Assembly: GCA_046566095.1 (NCBI GenBank)
Contig: JBKHXI010000009.1
Coordinates: 1 to 13,547, forward strand
Length of the DNA: 13,547 nt
Source: CAMPJU01 sp046566095
GTDB lineage: Bacteria; Pseudomonadota; Gammaproteobacteria; Xanthomonadales; Xanthomonadaceae
Direction: 5' to 3'
In this document: positions 1-6,962 of the stretch, in pieces
Position numbering within the stretch: the stretch's first letter is position 1
How the letters are laid out: the number at the start of each line of letters is the position of its first letter
Made by a program: the position numbers and the translations under genes
The notes under the pieces: generated by a model
Database searches by the model: none
Told to the model about the DNA's origin: nothing
What the model saw: only the letters and a program-made list of their open reading frames with translations

Positions 1-6
1 TTCCAT
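1..6 (-). CDS. Possible start of a further gene after lolD (partial)
   Basis: Reading the minus strand, the lolD stop TGA is followed one base later by ATG GAA, which then runs off the window. The last codons of lolD supply a GAGGTG stretch at a suitable distance to serve as a ribosome site. This is the spacing seen between other genes in this string, so the next gene of the operon may begin here. Only two codons are visible, so no product can be named, and the ATG could be chance. Confidence 0.3.
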
Positions 7-7
7 G

Positions 8-703
8 TCACACCTCGTGCGGGGCCACTTCCCTGAGCCTGCCTTCGTGCAGCTCCAGCACCCGGTCCAGGCGCCGGGCCAGGTCGCGGTCGTGGGTGAC
101 CAGGACCAGGCTGGTGCGGTGGGCGCGGTTGAGTTCGAGCATCATCTCGAACACCCGCGCCGCGGTCTTCTCGTCGAGGTTGCCGGTGGGCTCGTCGCCG
201 AGCACGCAGGCCGGGTGGTTGACCAGGGCGCGCGCGACCGCCGCGCGCTGGCGCTCGCCGCCGGACAGCTCGCCGGGCTTGTGTTCGAGGCGGTGGCCCA
301 GGCCCACCGACTCCAGCAGCGCGCGGGCGCGCGCGGCCGCCTCGGGCACGCCGCTGCCGTCCAGCAGCACCGGAAGCATCACGTTCTCCAGCGCGGTGAA
401 CTCCGGCAGCAGGTGGTGGAACTGGTAGACGAAGCCCAGCGCGCGGTTGCGCAGCCGGCCGCGGGCGGCGTCCGACAGCGCGCTCATCTTCTCGCCGGCC
501 ACGTACACCTCGCCGGCGGTGGGCGTGTCCAGACCGCCGAGCAGGTGCAGCAGGGTGCTCTTGCCGGCCCCGGAGGCGCCCAGGATCGCGACCGTCTCGG
601 CCGGGTGCACCGCCAGCTCGAGCGAATCGAACACCGGGGTGCGCAGCCGGCCCTCGGCGTAGGTCTTGGCCAGGCCCTCGCAGCGGATCACGGCTTCATC
701 CAT
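8..703 (-). CDS. lolD: Lipoprotein-releasing ABC transporter ATP-binding subunit LolD
   Basis: This is a 231-residue cytoplasmic ATPase that powers the LolC/E-type inner-membrane complex, which extracts outer-membrane lipoproteins and hands them to LolA. All ABC motifs are visible: Walker A GASGAGKST at residues 42-50, Q-loop Gln94, signature LSGGE at 146-150, Walker B ending in Asp170-Glu171, and switch His204. The stretch after the Q-loop (FHHLLPEFTALENVMLP) is typical of LolD and MacB-type ATPases. Length matches the family (about 230). The start is supported by an AGGAG at 711-715. It follows lolC on the same strand after a 128-base gap, longer than the other gaps in this string. LolD rather than a MacB-like ATPase is chosen because the neighbouring permease is of the LolC type. 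Confidence 0.93.
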   Translation of the reverse strand: MDEAVIRCEGLAKTYAEGRLRTPVFDSLELAVHPAETVAILGASGAGKSTLLHLLGGLDTPTAGEVYVAGEKMSALSDAARGRLRNRALGFVYQFHHLLPEFTALENVMLPVLLDGSGVPEAAARARALLESVGLGHRLEHKPGELSGGERQRAAVARALVNHPACVLGDEPTGNLDEKTAARVFEMMLELNRAHRTSLVLVTHDRDLARRLDRVLELHEGRLREVAPHEV

Positions 704-710
704 CGGCCCG

Positions 711-715
711 CTCCT
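711..715 (-). promoter_or_regulatory. Ribosome binding site of lolD
   Basis: The minus strand reads AGGAG, seven bases before the ATG at 703. It fixes the start of lolD and shows that this gene is translated independently of lolC, which ends 128 bases upstream. Confidence 0.7.
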
Positions 716-754
716 GTCGGATGGTGGCAGCCGTCCCTGGCGTCACGCCGTCGG

Positions 755-829
755 CGCCGGGACGCCTTGCCCGGCGATCCGCGGCCGGGCGTGCGTCCAT
801 GCGCGAGGCAGTGCCCCGCAAGCGCATGG
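755..829 (-). other. Two hairpins in the lolC-lolD gap
   Basis: The 128-base gap between lolC and lolD holds two perfect short inverted repeats. The one nearest lolC has 8-base arms at 797-804 and 822-829 (CCATGCGC/GCGCATGG), starting two bases after the lolC stop. The other has 7-base arms at 755-761 and 770-776 with an 8-base loop. Neither is followed by a T run on the minus strand, so they are not classical terminators. They could be mRNA-stability or attenuation structures; function is inferred only. Confidence 0.35.
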
Positions 830-831
830 CC

Positions 832-2076
832 TCACTCATAGCGCAGCGCCTCCGCCGGCGCCGTGCGTGCCGCGCGCCAGGCCGGGTACAGGGTGGCGAC
901 GAAGGCCATGGCCAGCGCCACCAAGGCGATGGTGGTGACGTCGTCGCCGCGCAGTTCGGTCGGCAGGCCGGTCACGTAGTACACGTCCGCCGGCATCAGC
1001 ACCACGCCGAACAGGCGCTCGATGCCGCGCAGGATGCCTTCCAGGTTGAGCGTCAGCAGGATCCCGCCGACCACGCCGGAGGCGGTGCCGATCAGCCCGA
1101 TCAGGCTGCCCTGCACCATGAACACCTGCATCACCCCGCGCGGGGTCAGGCCCAGGGTGCGCAGGATGGCGATGTCGGCCTGCTTGTCGGTGACCAGCAT
1201 CACCTGCGAGGACACCAGGTTGAACGCGCCCATGGCGATGATCAGCGACAGCAGGATCGCCATCATGGTCTTCTCCAGGCGCAGCGCGCGGAACATGTTG
1301 GCGTTCTGGCTGCTCCAGTCGCTGACCCGGTACGGGCCGCCGAGCGACAGCGCCAGGTCGCGCGCGACCTCCCAGGCGCGGTCCATGTCGTGCAGCATCA
1401 GCCGCACCCCGGTCACGCCCTCGCCCATCCGCATCAGCCGCTGGGCGTCGGCCATGTGGACCACGGCGAAGTTGCGGTCGTATTCCTGGTAGCCGACCTC
1501 GAACAGCCCGCTGACCGTGAAGCGCTTGAGCTGCGGCACCGCGCCGATCGGGGTGCTGCGGTACTCGGGCACGTACAGCAGGACGGTGTCGCCGACGCCC
1601 ACGCCCAACCATATGGCCAGCTCCTTGCCGAGCACGATGTTGAATTCCCCCGGCCGCAGCGAGTCCAGCTCGCCCTGCAGCATGCGCTCGCCCAGCACCG
1701 AGACCTTGCGCTCCTGCGCCGGCAGCACGCCGCGCACCAGCGCCGGCTCGTTGCGCGCCCCACGCAGCAGGGTCTGCATTTCCACGTAGGGCGCGGCGCT
1801 GGCGACCCGCGGGTCCTGCAGCGCCATCGCCACCGCGCGCGGCCAGTCGGCCAGCGCCTCGTCGGCGCCGCTGACGGTGGCGTGCGAGGCCATCTGCAGC
1901 AGCCGGTCGCGGATCTCGGTCTGGAAGCCGGTCATCACCGCCAGGGTGGTGATCAGCGCGGCCACGCCGATGGCGATGCCCAGGATCGAGGCCAGGGAGA
2001 TGAAGGAGATGAAGCCGTTGCGGCGTTTCGCGCGCAGGTAGCGCAGGCCGATGGCGACGGGGATGGGCTTGAACAT
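832..2076 (-). CDS. lolC: Lipoprotein-releasing ABC transporter permease, LolC/LolE family
   Basis: This is a 414-residue inner-membrane permease that works with LolD to release mature outer-membrane lipoproteins. The topology is that of the family: a first membrane helix at about 22-48 after the typical N-terminus (IGLRYLRAKRRNGFISFIS), a large periplasmic domain from about 50 to 270, and three C-terminal helices near 271-293, 318-342 and 377-398. The reading frame stays open further upstream, but ATG 2076 gives the conserved N-terminus, lies 7 bases after the ygfX stop and has an AGGA at 2087-2090. No second permease is visible next to it, so whether it acts as LolC with a distant LolE, or as a single LolF-like permease, cannot be decided here. 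Confidence 0.9.
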   Translation of the reverse strand: MFKPIPVAIGLRYLRAKRRNGFISFISLASILGIAIGVAALITTLAVMTGFQTEIRDRLLQMASHATVSGADEALADWPRAVAMALQDPRVASAAPYVEMQTLLRGARNEPALVRGVLPAQERKVSVLGERMLQGELDSLRPGEFNIVLGKELAIWLGVGVGDTVLLYVPEYRSTPIGAVPQLKRFTVSGLFEVGYQEYDRNFAVVHMADAQRLMRMGEGVTGVRLMLHDMDRAWEVARDLALSLGGPYRVSDWSSQNANMFRALRLEKTMMAILLSLIIAMGAFNLVSSQVMLVTDKQADIAILRTLGLTPRGVMQVFMVQGSLIGLIGTASGVVGGILLTLNLEGILRGIERLFGVVLMPADVYYVTGLPTELRGDDVTTIALVALAMAFVATLYPAWRAARTAPAEALRYE

Positions 2077-2083
2077 GAGCCGG

Positions 2084-2506
2084 CTATCCTGCCATCGATC
2101 GCGGTCGGGCGGGATGCCCGCGACCGCCGGCGACCAGCCGCAGTTCACGACGCGCCGGCGGCGGCAGGGTGTCCGGCCACCACGACAGGTGCCGGATGCG
2201 GCCGTCGCGGTCGCGCCAGCGCAGGAAGGCCAGCGGTCCACGCCAGTGCAGGCGCGCTTCGGCCAGCGGCTCGCCGTCGAGGCTGGGCGCGGCGGCGCCG
2301 GCCGGCCAGCGCAGCAGCCGCGGCCGCGCCCGCGCGAGCCGCCGGGCCGCGGCCAGGCCCCAGGCGCAGGCCAACGCCGCCAGGATGCGGGCGAGCGGCG
2401 CGGGCAGGGCCGATGCCAGCAGCGACAGCGCGCCGAGCGCGCCGAGGGTCGCCTGCGCGGCGACCAGCCAGCGCGAAGGCCGCCAGGGCAGCCCGTCGGC
2501 GGCCAT
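2084..2506 (-). CDS. ygfX: YgfX-like small inner-membrane protein downstream of sdhE
   Basis: This 140-residue protein has a short N-terminus (WRPSRW), two closely spaced hydrophobic segments at about 13-31 and 35-52, and a basic soluble domain with WRGPLAFLRWRDRDGR and HLSWWPDTL, a layout matching the YgfX/CptA family. In E. coli, ygfX is partnered with ygfY (sdhE); a toxin-antitoxin role has been proposed for that pair, though SdhE is better known as a flavination factor. The frame is open upstream, but ATG 2506 starts one base after the sdhE stop, so this start is preferred and the two are likely translationally coupled. It ends 7 bases before lolC. Identity rests on position, length and topology; sequence divergence in this family is high. 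The actual function is uncertain. Confidence 0.62.
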   Translation of the reverse strand: MAADGLPWRPSRWLVAAQATLGALGALSLLASALPAPLARILAALACAWGLAAARRLARARPRLLRWPAGAAAPSLDGEPLAEARLHWRGPLAFLRWRDRDGRIRHLSWWPDTLPPPARRELRLVAGGRGHPARPRSMAG

Positions 2507-2507
2507 C

Positions 2508-2780
2508 TCAGCCGGCGGCAGGCAGTCCGCGGATGCGCGCGACCATGTTCGCCAGTTCGGCATCGTCCGGGTGCTCGAAGCCCATGAACCAGCGCCAGAG
2601 CCTATCGTCCTCGCAGTCCAGCAGCCGTAGGAAAACCCCGCGTTCGGCGTCGGGGGACTGCCCCCATTCGCGGTCGAGCCAGCGCTCGAGCAGCTGGTCC
2701 AGCTCGCGCATGCCGCGGCGGCAGCGCCAGCGCAGGCGGCGCAGCTCGGCCTGGTCCGCGCCCGCGGCGGCGCCGCTCAC
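2508..2780 (-). CDS. sdhE: FAD assembly factor SdhE (SDHAF2/YgfY family)
   Basis: This 90-residue cytoplasmic factor promotes covalent attachment of FAD to SdhA. The hallmark RGxxE motif is present as RGMRE at residues 22-26, within RRLRWRCRRGMRELDQLLERWL. It is followed by the conserved helical region with FLRLLDCEDDRLWRWFMGFEHPDD. Length fits the family (80-95). An ATG at 2822 would give 104 residues but would overlap the MAPEG gene by 46 bases. GTG 2780 is preferred because it forms a GTGA overlap with the MAPEG stop and gives the usual length; no strong ribosome site is seen, consistent with coupled translation. It precedes ygfX by one base. Its target, SdhA, is encoded about 1.5 kb upstream in the same locus. 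Confidence 0.9.
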   Translation of the reverse strand: MSGAAAGADQAELRRLRWRCRRGMRELDQLLERWLDREWGQSPDAERGVFLRLLDCEDDRLWRWFMGFEHPDDAELANMVARIRGLPAAG

Positions 2781-3205
2781 CCGCGCAGCAGGCCGGCCGC
2801 CAGCAGGCCCCACAGCGTCCACAGCACCAGGCTGGAGGCGACGAAGGCGTTGAGCCGGTGGCGGATGCGGTTGTAGGTGCAGTGGATCCAGCTGTGCAGT
2901 ACCCGGATCGCGACGTAGGCCCAGGCCAGCAGCAGCACCAGCGGCGTGACCTGGCCGGTGGCGTGGGCCACCACCAGCGCCAGGTAGAACAGCACCGGCG
3001 CCTCGAACAGGTTGCGGTAGTTGTCCGCGGCACGGGTATCGGCCAGCCGCGCGGCCATCTGCGAGCTGCTCGGGATCTCGGCGAAGCCGATCCCGCCGGC
3101 GCGGATCTGGCGGATGCGCTCGCGATACATGCGCACGGTCACCGCCACGGTCAGCGCGACCATGGCCACCGCGGGCCAGAAGACGGCGGCATCGTTCGGG
3201 TTCAT
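2777..3205 (-). CDS. MAPEG-family integral membrane protein
   Basis: This 142-residue protein has four predicted membrane segments at about 7-25, 66-82, 85-103 and 119-140. The sequence resembles bacterial members of the MAPEG superfamily (membrane-associated proteins in eicosanoid and glutathione metabolism): NYRNLFEAPVLFYLALVV at 62-79 and RVLHSWIHCTYNRIRHRLN at 101-119 are the typical helix-2 and helix-3 signatures. Some family members are glutathione transferases or peroxidases, but the substrate of this bacterial group is unknown. The ATG is preceded by GAGGA at 3213-3217, seven bases away. It is the first gene of the string MAPEG-sdhE-ygfX-lolC-lolD after the hairpin behind sdhB, and overlaps sdhE by 4 bases. 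There is no evident link to succinate dehydrogenase. Confidence 0.83.
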   Translation of the reverse strand: MNPNDAAVFWPAVAMVALTVAVTVRMYRERIRQIRAGGIGFAEIPSSSQMAARLADTRAADNYRNLFEAPVLFYLALVVAHATGQVTPLVLLLAWAYVAIRVLHSWIHCTYNRIRHRLNAFVASSLVLWTLWGLLAAGLLRG

Positions 3206-3257
3206 CGGTCGATCCTCGGAAGGGTGGTGGTCGCCGGGAACGGCACGCCCCCCGGCC

Positions 3258-3335
3258 TGTCGTTCCGAACGCAGTGAGGAACCTGCTGCCTGGCCGGGTC
3301 GGTAAAGCGGATTCCTCGCTACGCTCGGAATGACA
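3258..3335. repeat. Interspersed palindromic element, copy 1
   Basis: Two 24-base arms, 3258-3281 and 3312-3335, form an inverted repeat matching at 20 of 24 positions around a 30-base centre. The core reads GTTCCGAACGCAGTGAGGAA on one side and TTCCTCGCTACGCTCGGAA on the other. The same element occurs at 8073-8148. It lies between sdhB and the MAPEG gene. Elements with this TTCCGAGCG-AGCGAGGAA core are repeated in many bacterial genomes (general knowledge). The more diverged arms suggest this copy is older than copy 2. Confidence 0.8.
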
Positions 3336-3376
3336 ATGCGGTGTATGCAGGCTCGGGCTTTCCGTGCCGGACGTTC

Positions 3377-3410
3377 GCCGGCGCGCGAGCCGAATGACTC
3401 GCGCGCCGGC
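3377..3410 (-). terminator. Strong hairpin abutting the sdhB stop
   Basis: Perfect 13-base arms at 3377-3389 and 3398-3410 (GCCGGCGCGCGAG/CTCGCGCGCCGGC) enclose an 8-base loop. The hairpin begins directly after the sdhB stop codon. No T run follows on the minus strand, so it may stop transcription weakly, work with Rho, or protect the 3' end of the sdh mRNA from exonucleases. It probably marks the end of the sdhCDAB transcript. Confidence 0.6.
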
Positions 3411-4196
3411 TCACAGCTGCCGCGCCAGCATCAGCTGCTTGATCTCGCCGATCGCCTTGGCGGGGTTCAGTCCCTTCGGGCAGGTGCGGGTGCAGTTCAT
3501 GATGGTGTGGCAGCGGTACAGCCGGAACGGGTCCTCGAGCTCGTCCAGGCGCGCGCCGGTGTCCTCGTCGCGCGAATCGGCGATCCAGCGGTAGGCCTGC
3601 AGCAGCACCGCCGGGCCGAGGTAGCGCTCGCCGTTCCACCAGTAGCTGGGGCAGCTGGTGGTGCAGCAGGCGCACAGGATGCATTCGTACAGGCCGTCGA
3701 GCTTCTCGCGGTCGGCCTTGGACTGCAGGCGCTCGCGGTCCGGCGGCGGCGCGCTCTGGGTGCGGATCCAGGGCCGGATCGAGGCGTACTGCGCGTAGAA
3801 ATGGGTCATGTCCGGGACCAGGTCCTTGACCACCGGCATGTGCGGCAGCGGGTAGATCGGCACCTCGGCCTTCGCGCAGTCCTCGATCGCCCGCGTGCAG
3901 GCCAGGGTGTTGGTGCCGTCGATGTTCATCGCGCAGGAACCGCAGATGCCCTCGCGGCAGGACCGGCGGAAGGTCAGGGTCGGGTCGATCTCGTTCTTGA
4001 TCTTGATCAGCGCGTCCAGGACCATCGGCCCGCAGCCGTCCAGGTCGACCTCGTAGGTGTCGGTGCGCGGGTTCTCGGCGCCGTCCGGGTCCCAGCGGTA
4101 GACCTTGAAGGTGCGCACCCGGGTCGCGCCCTCGGGCGCGGCGAAATGACGGCCCTTGTGGACCCTGGAGTTCCGCGGAAGGGTGAATTCGGCCAT
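3411..4196 (-). CDS. sdhB: Succinate dehydrogenase iron-sulfur subunit
   Basis: This 261-residue subunit carries electrons from the SdhA flavin to ubiquinone through three clusters. All ligands are present: [2Fe-2S] Cys80, Cys85, Cys88, Cys100 (CREGICGSC then C); [4Fe-4S] Cys172, Cys175, Cys178 and Cys239; [3Fe-4S] Cys182, Cys229, Cys235. The Trp pair in SCPSYWWN, near the quinone site, is conserved. It is somewhat longer than E. coli SdhB (238), mainly from an N-terminal extension before the ferredoxin domain (about residues 1-27) and an insert near residues 205-220. ATG 4196 fits the family, although the ribosome site (GGA, with GCGAAAG before the ATG) is weak. A palindromic repeat separates it from sdhA upstream, and a strong hairpin follows its stop. 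Confidence 0.97.
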   Translation of the reverse strand: MAEFTLPRNSRVHKGRHFAAPEGATRVRTFKVYRWDPDGAENPRTDTYEVDLDGCGPMVLDALIKIKNEIDPTLTFRRSCREGICGSCAMNIDGTNTLACTRAIEDCAKAEVPIYPLPHMPVVKDLVPDMTHFYAQYASIRPWIRTQSAPPPDRERLQSKADREKLDGLYECILCACCTTSCPSYWWNGERYLGPAVLLQAYRWIADSRDEDTGARLDELEDPFRLYRCHTIMNCTRTCPKGLNPAKAIGEIKQLMLARQL

Positions 4197-4205
4197 CTTT
4201 CGCGT

Positions 4206-4296
4206 CCGTGATTGGTGATTGGTGATCCGTGATCAAAAGGGATTCGGTGGCGGCATCGGTTCCTGCAAATCACCAATCACCAATCACGAATCACGG
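4206..4296. repeat. Palindromic element of 7-base units between sdhA and sdhB
   Basis: Arms of 28 bases at 4206-4233 and 4269-4296 match in inverted orientation at 25 of 28 positions around a 35-base centre. Each arm is built of GTGATTG-type units repeated every 7 bases (GTGATTGGTGATTGGTGAT on the plus strand at the left, ATCACCAATCACCAATCAC at the right). The element fills nearly all of the 103-base sdhA-sdhB gap, beginning 10 bases before the sdhB start and ending 4 bases from the sdhA stop. In the mRNA it would fold as a long stem just upstream of the sdhB start codon. Confidence 0.85.
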
Positions 4297-4299
4297 CTC

Positions 4300-6093
4300 C
4301 TAGTAGACCCGGGGTTTCGGCGGCACGACCTCGACGTCGTCCGTCAGCGTGTACATGTGCACCGGCCGGTAGCCGATGCGGGTGTTGCCCGCCTCGTCCA
4401 GCCAGCACAGGGTGTGCTTGTGCCAGTTCTCGTCGTCGCGCTCGGGGAAGTCCTCGCGGGCGTGGGCGCCGCGCGACTCGGTGCGGTTGGCCGCCGACTC
4501 GATCGTCACCAGCGCCTGGCCGAGCAGGTTCTGCAGTTCCAGGGTCTCGACCAGGTCCGAGTTCCAGACCAGCGAGCGGTCGCTGACCCTGACGTCGGCG
4601 AACGAGGCATTGATCTCGCGCACCTTGCGCACCCCCTCGGCGAGGGTCTCGCCGGTGCGGAACACGGCCGCGTCGTTCTGCATGGCGCGCTGCATCTCGT
4701 CGCGGATCCGGGCCGTCGGGCGGTCGCCGTCGGAGTGGCGGATCCGGTCGAGATTGGCCAGCGATCGGTCGCAGGCGTCGGCCTGCAGCTTCGGATGCGA
4801 CATGCCGGGGCGGATCGTCTCCGCGCAGCGGTTCGCGACCGCGCGTCCGAACACCACCAGGTCCAGCAGCGAGTTCGAGCCCAGGCGGTTGGCGCCATGC
4901 ACCGACACGCAGGCCGCCTCGCCGATCGCGTACAGCCCCGGCACCACCACGTCCGGGTCGCCACCGGCAAGCTGCACCACCTCGCCGTGGTAGTTGGTCG
5001 GGATGCCGCCCATGTTGTAGTGCACGGTCGGCAGCACCGGGATCGGCTCGCGGGTGACGTCGACGCCGGCGAAGATCTTCGCGGTCTCGGCGATCCCGGG
5101 CAGCTTCTCGTGGATGTCCTTCGGGTCCAGGTGGGTCAGATCGAGGTGGATATGGTCCTTGTCGGGGCCGACGCCGCGGCCTTCGCGGATCTCGATGGTC
5201 ATCGAGCGGCTGACCACGTCGCGGCTGGCCAGGTCCTTGGCGTTGGGCGCGTAGCGCTCCATGAAGCGCTCGCCCTCGCTGTTGCGCAGGATCCCGCCCT
5301 CGCCGCGCACGCCCTCGGTGATCAGGCAGCCGGCGCCGTAGATGCCGGTCGGGTGGAACTGGACGAACTCCATGTCCTGCAGGCCGATGCCGGCGCGCAG
5401 CGCCATGCCGCCGCCGTCGCCGGTGCAGGTGTGCGCCGAGGTCGCGGAGAAGTAGGCGCGGCCGTAGCCGCCGGTGGCCAGCACCGTGCCGTGGGCGCGG
5501 AACAGGTGCAGGCTGCCCTCGGCCATGTCCAGCGCCAGCACGCCGCGGCAGGCGCCCTCCTCGTCCATGACCAGGTCGAGCGCGAAGTACTCGACGAAGA
5601 AGCGCGCGTCGTGGGCCAGCGACTGCTGGTAGAGCGTGTGCAGGATCGCGTGGCCGGTGCGGTCGGCCGCCGCGCAGGTGCGCTGCGCGGTGCCCTTGCC
5701 GTAGTGGGTGGTCATGCCGCCGAAGGGACGCTGGTAGATGCGCCCATCCTCGGTGCGGCTGAACGGCACGCCCTGGTGCTCGAGCTCGATGATCGCCGGG
5801 ATCGCCTCGCGGCACATGTACTCGATCGCGTCCTGGTCGCCCAGCCAGTCCGAGCCCTTGATCGTGTCGTAGAAGTGGAAGCGCCAGTCGTCCTCGCCCA
5901 TGTTGCCCAGCGCCGCGGAGATGCCGCCCTGCGCCGCCACGGTATGCGAACGGGTCGGGAACACCTTGGTGATGCAGGCGGTGTTCAGGCCCTTGGCGGC
6001 CAGGCCGAAGGTCGCGCGCAGCCCGGCGCCGCCGGCGCCGACGACGACCATGTCGTACTGGTGTTCGGTGATCGGGTAGGCGGGCTTGGCCAT
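4300..6093 (-). CDS. sdhA: Succinate dehydrogenase flavoprotein subunit
   Basis: This 597-residue catalytic subunit oxidises succinate to fumarate on the cytoplasmic face of the inner membrane. The FAD-binding VVVGAGGAG is at 16-24 and the covalent FAD ligand is His50 in TRSHTVAAQGG. Active-site residues are present by alignment with E. coli: His247 (HPTGIYGAG), Arg291 (ASRDVVSRS), His358 (TVHYNMGG) and Arg403 (ANRLGSNS). The C-terminus ends PKPRVY as in the family. The frame extends upstream through sdhD, but ATG 6093 gives the known N-terminus, with GAGGA overlapping the sdhD stop. Gap to sdhD is 7 bases, suggesting translational coupling. sdhE and the SDHAF4-like gene in this locus encode its probable maturation factors. 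Confidence 0.98.
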   Translation of the reverse strand: MAKPAYPITEHQYDMVVVGAGGAGLRATFGLAAKGLNTACITKVFPTRSHTVAAQGGISAALGNMGEDDWRFHFYDTIKGSDWLGDQDAIEYMCREAIPAIIELEHQGVPFSRTEDGRIYQRPFGGMTTHYGKGTAQRTCAAADRTGHAILHTLYQQSLAHDARFFVEYFALDLVMDEEGACRGVLALDMAEGSLHLFRAHGTVLATGGYGRAYFSATSAHTCTGDGGGMALRAGIGLQDMEFVQFHPTGIYGAGCLITEGVRGEGGILRNSEGERFMERYAPNAKDLASRDVVSRSMTIEIREGRGVGPDKDHIHLDLTHLDPKDIHEKLPGIAETAKIFAGVDVTREPIPVLPTVHYNMGGIPTNYHGEVVQLAGGDPDVVVPGLYAIGEAACVSVHGANRLGSNSLLDLVVFGRAVANRCAETIRPGMSHPKLQADACDRSLANLDRIRHSDGDRPTARIRDEMQRAMQNDAAVFRTGETLAEGVRKVREINASFADVRVSDRSLVWNSDLVETLELQNLLGQALVTIESAANRTESRGAHAREDFPERDDENWHKHTLCWLDEAGNTRIGYRPVHMYTLTDDVEVVPPKPRVY

Positions 6094-6100
6094 GGGTTCC

Positions 6101-6514
6101 TCAGCCGGACACGGCGATGCGGGCGATCGCGTACAGCGACGCGATCGCGCCCAACGCGCACGCCAGCAGGTTGGACAGCAGCAGCGCGATCTGCGCGCCG
6201 CGGTGGTGGACGTAATCCTCGATGACCACCTGCACGCCGAGCTTGGCGTGCCAGAACAGGCAGATCGCCGACAGCGCCAGCAGGATCGCATTGAGCGGCC
6301 GCGCCAGGACCTCGCGCACCGCCGCCTCGTCGGCGCCGACCAGCGCCACCAGCAGCCCGACCAGCCAGGGCGACAGCAGCGCGAGCACGATCGCGGTGGC
6401 CCGCTGCCATTTGAAATGCCCCGTGCCGGACTTCGCCGAACCCAGCCCGCGCGCGCGCGCCAGCGGGGTGCGCAGCGCGTCCGGGCGGCCGCCGGTACCG
6501 ATGTCCGCCATCAT
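6101..6514 (-). CDS. sdhD: Succinate dehydrogenase membrane anchor subunit
   Basis: This 137-residue anchor, with SdhC, holds haem b and forms the ubiquinone site. Three hydrophobic helices lie at about 40-60, 75-96 and 107-133. His89 in FWHAKLGVQ corresponds to the haem ligand and Asp100-Tyr101 (IEDYVHH) to the quinone-site Asp-Tyr pair. The start ATG 6514 overlaps the sdhC stop as ATGA; a second ATG follows directly at 6511, so either could be used. It has a polar N-terminal leader of about 30 residues. The sdhA start lies 7 bases after its stop. Confidence 0.92.
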   Translation of the reverse strand: MMADIGTGGRPDALRTPLARARGLGSAKSGTGHFKWQRATAIVLALLSPWLVGLLVALVGADEAAVREVLARPLNAILLALSAICLFWHAKLGVQVVIEDYVHHRGAQIALLLSNLLACALGAIASLYAIARIAVSG

Positions 6515-6897
6515 GCGCCTCCCAGTGCGGCCAGCCAGATCGCCGCGGTCAGCACCACGGTAAGCCCCGCCACGACATAGCCGGAGCGGTAGACCTCGGG
6601 GATCTCGAAGCCCACGCCGAAGTCCCAGAGCAGGTGGCGGACGCCGTTGAGCAGGTGGTAGACCAGCGCCAGCGAGAACCCCGCCAGCGCCAGCAGGCCC
6701 GGCGGCGAGGCCAAGCATTCGGCGGCGCGCGTGTAGGCGGGCCCGCCCGCGGCCACCGCCAGCAGCCACCAGGCCAGCGCGAACGCGCCCGCCACCAGCA
6801 CCAGCCCGCTGGCCCGGTGCAGGATCGACATGGTCATCGTGATCTGCCAGCGGTAGACCTGCAGGTGCGGCGACAGGGGGCGTTCGCGGATGGGCAT
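6511..6897 (-). CDS. sdhC: Succinate dehydrogenase cytochrome b556 subunit
   Basis: This 128-residue anchor begins MPIRERPLSPHLQVYRW, the typical SdhC N-terminus. Ser24 and Arg28 in SILHRASG match the E. coli quinone-site residues Ser27 and Arg31. His81 in VYHLLNGVRHLLWDF is the expected haem b ligand. Three membrane helices lie at about 29-50, 66-88 and 105-125. The reading frame stays open far upstream on this strand, but ATG 6897 matches the family length; its ribosome site is weak. It overlaps sdhD by 4 bases and starts 65 bases after the SDHAF4-like gene, with which it probably shares a transcript. Confidence 0.94.
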   Translation of the reverse strand: MPIRERPLSPHLQVYRWQITMTMSILHRASGLVLVAGAFALAWWLLAVAAGGPAYTRAAECLASPPGLLALAGFSLALVYHLLNGVRHLLWDFGVGFEIPEVYRSGYVVAGLTVVLTAAIWLAALGGA

Positions 6898-6962
6898 CGT
6901 CGGCGGAATCTCTGGCTGTGCGGCGCGCGGGCCGCGTGGCTGCGGGTGGTGCGGCGACGCCC

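Noticed and set aside
2084..2563. A longer YgfX-like protein starting at 2563
   Set aside because: The extra 19 residues lie inside sdhE and are not needed; ATG 2506 sits one base after the sdhE stop.
2084..2780. sdhE-ygfX as a toxin-antitoxin system
   Set aside because: A TA role was proposed for the E. coli pair, but here SdhE is linked to SDH genes and the better-supported role is FAD attachment; nothing in the sequence shows toxicity.
2508..2822. A longer sdhE starting at ATG 2822 (104 residues)
   Set aside because: It would overlap the MAPEG gene by 46 bases and add a Gly/Pro/Ala-rich tail unlike the family; the GTGA overlap at 2780 gives the usual length.
721..2853. A 710-codon open frame on the plus strand opposite ygfX, sdhE and lolC
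   Set aside because: It is antisense to recognised genes, rich in Arg, Ala, His and Gln as expected for shadow frames in GC-rich DNA, and has no recognisable domain.
4206..4296. A CRISPR-like array, suggested by the regular 7-base units
   Set aside because: Units are far too short, contiguous without spacers, and arranged as one inverted pair; no cas gene is present.
4219..6225. A 668-codon plus-strand frame opposite sdhA
   Set aside because: It mirrors sdhA codon structure; composition (Val, His, Asp, Arg rich) is typical of an antisense shadow, and no domain or ribosome site is seen.
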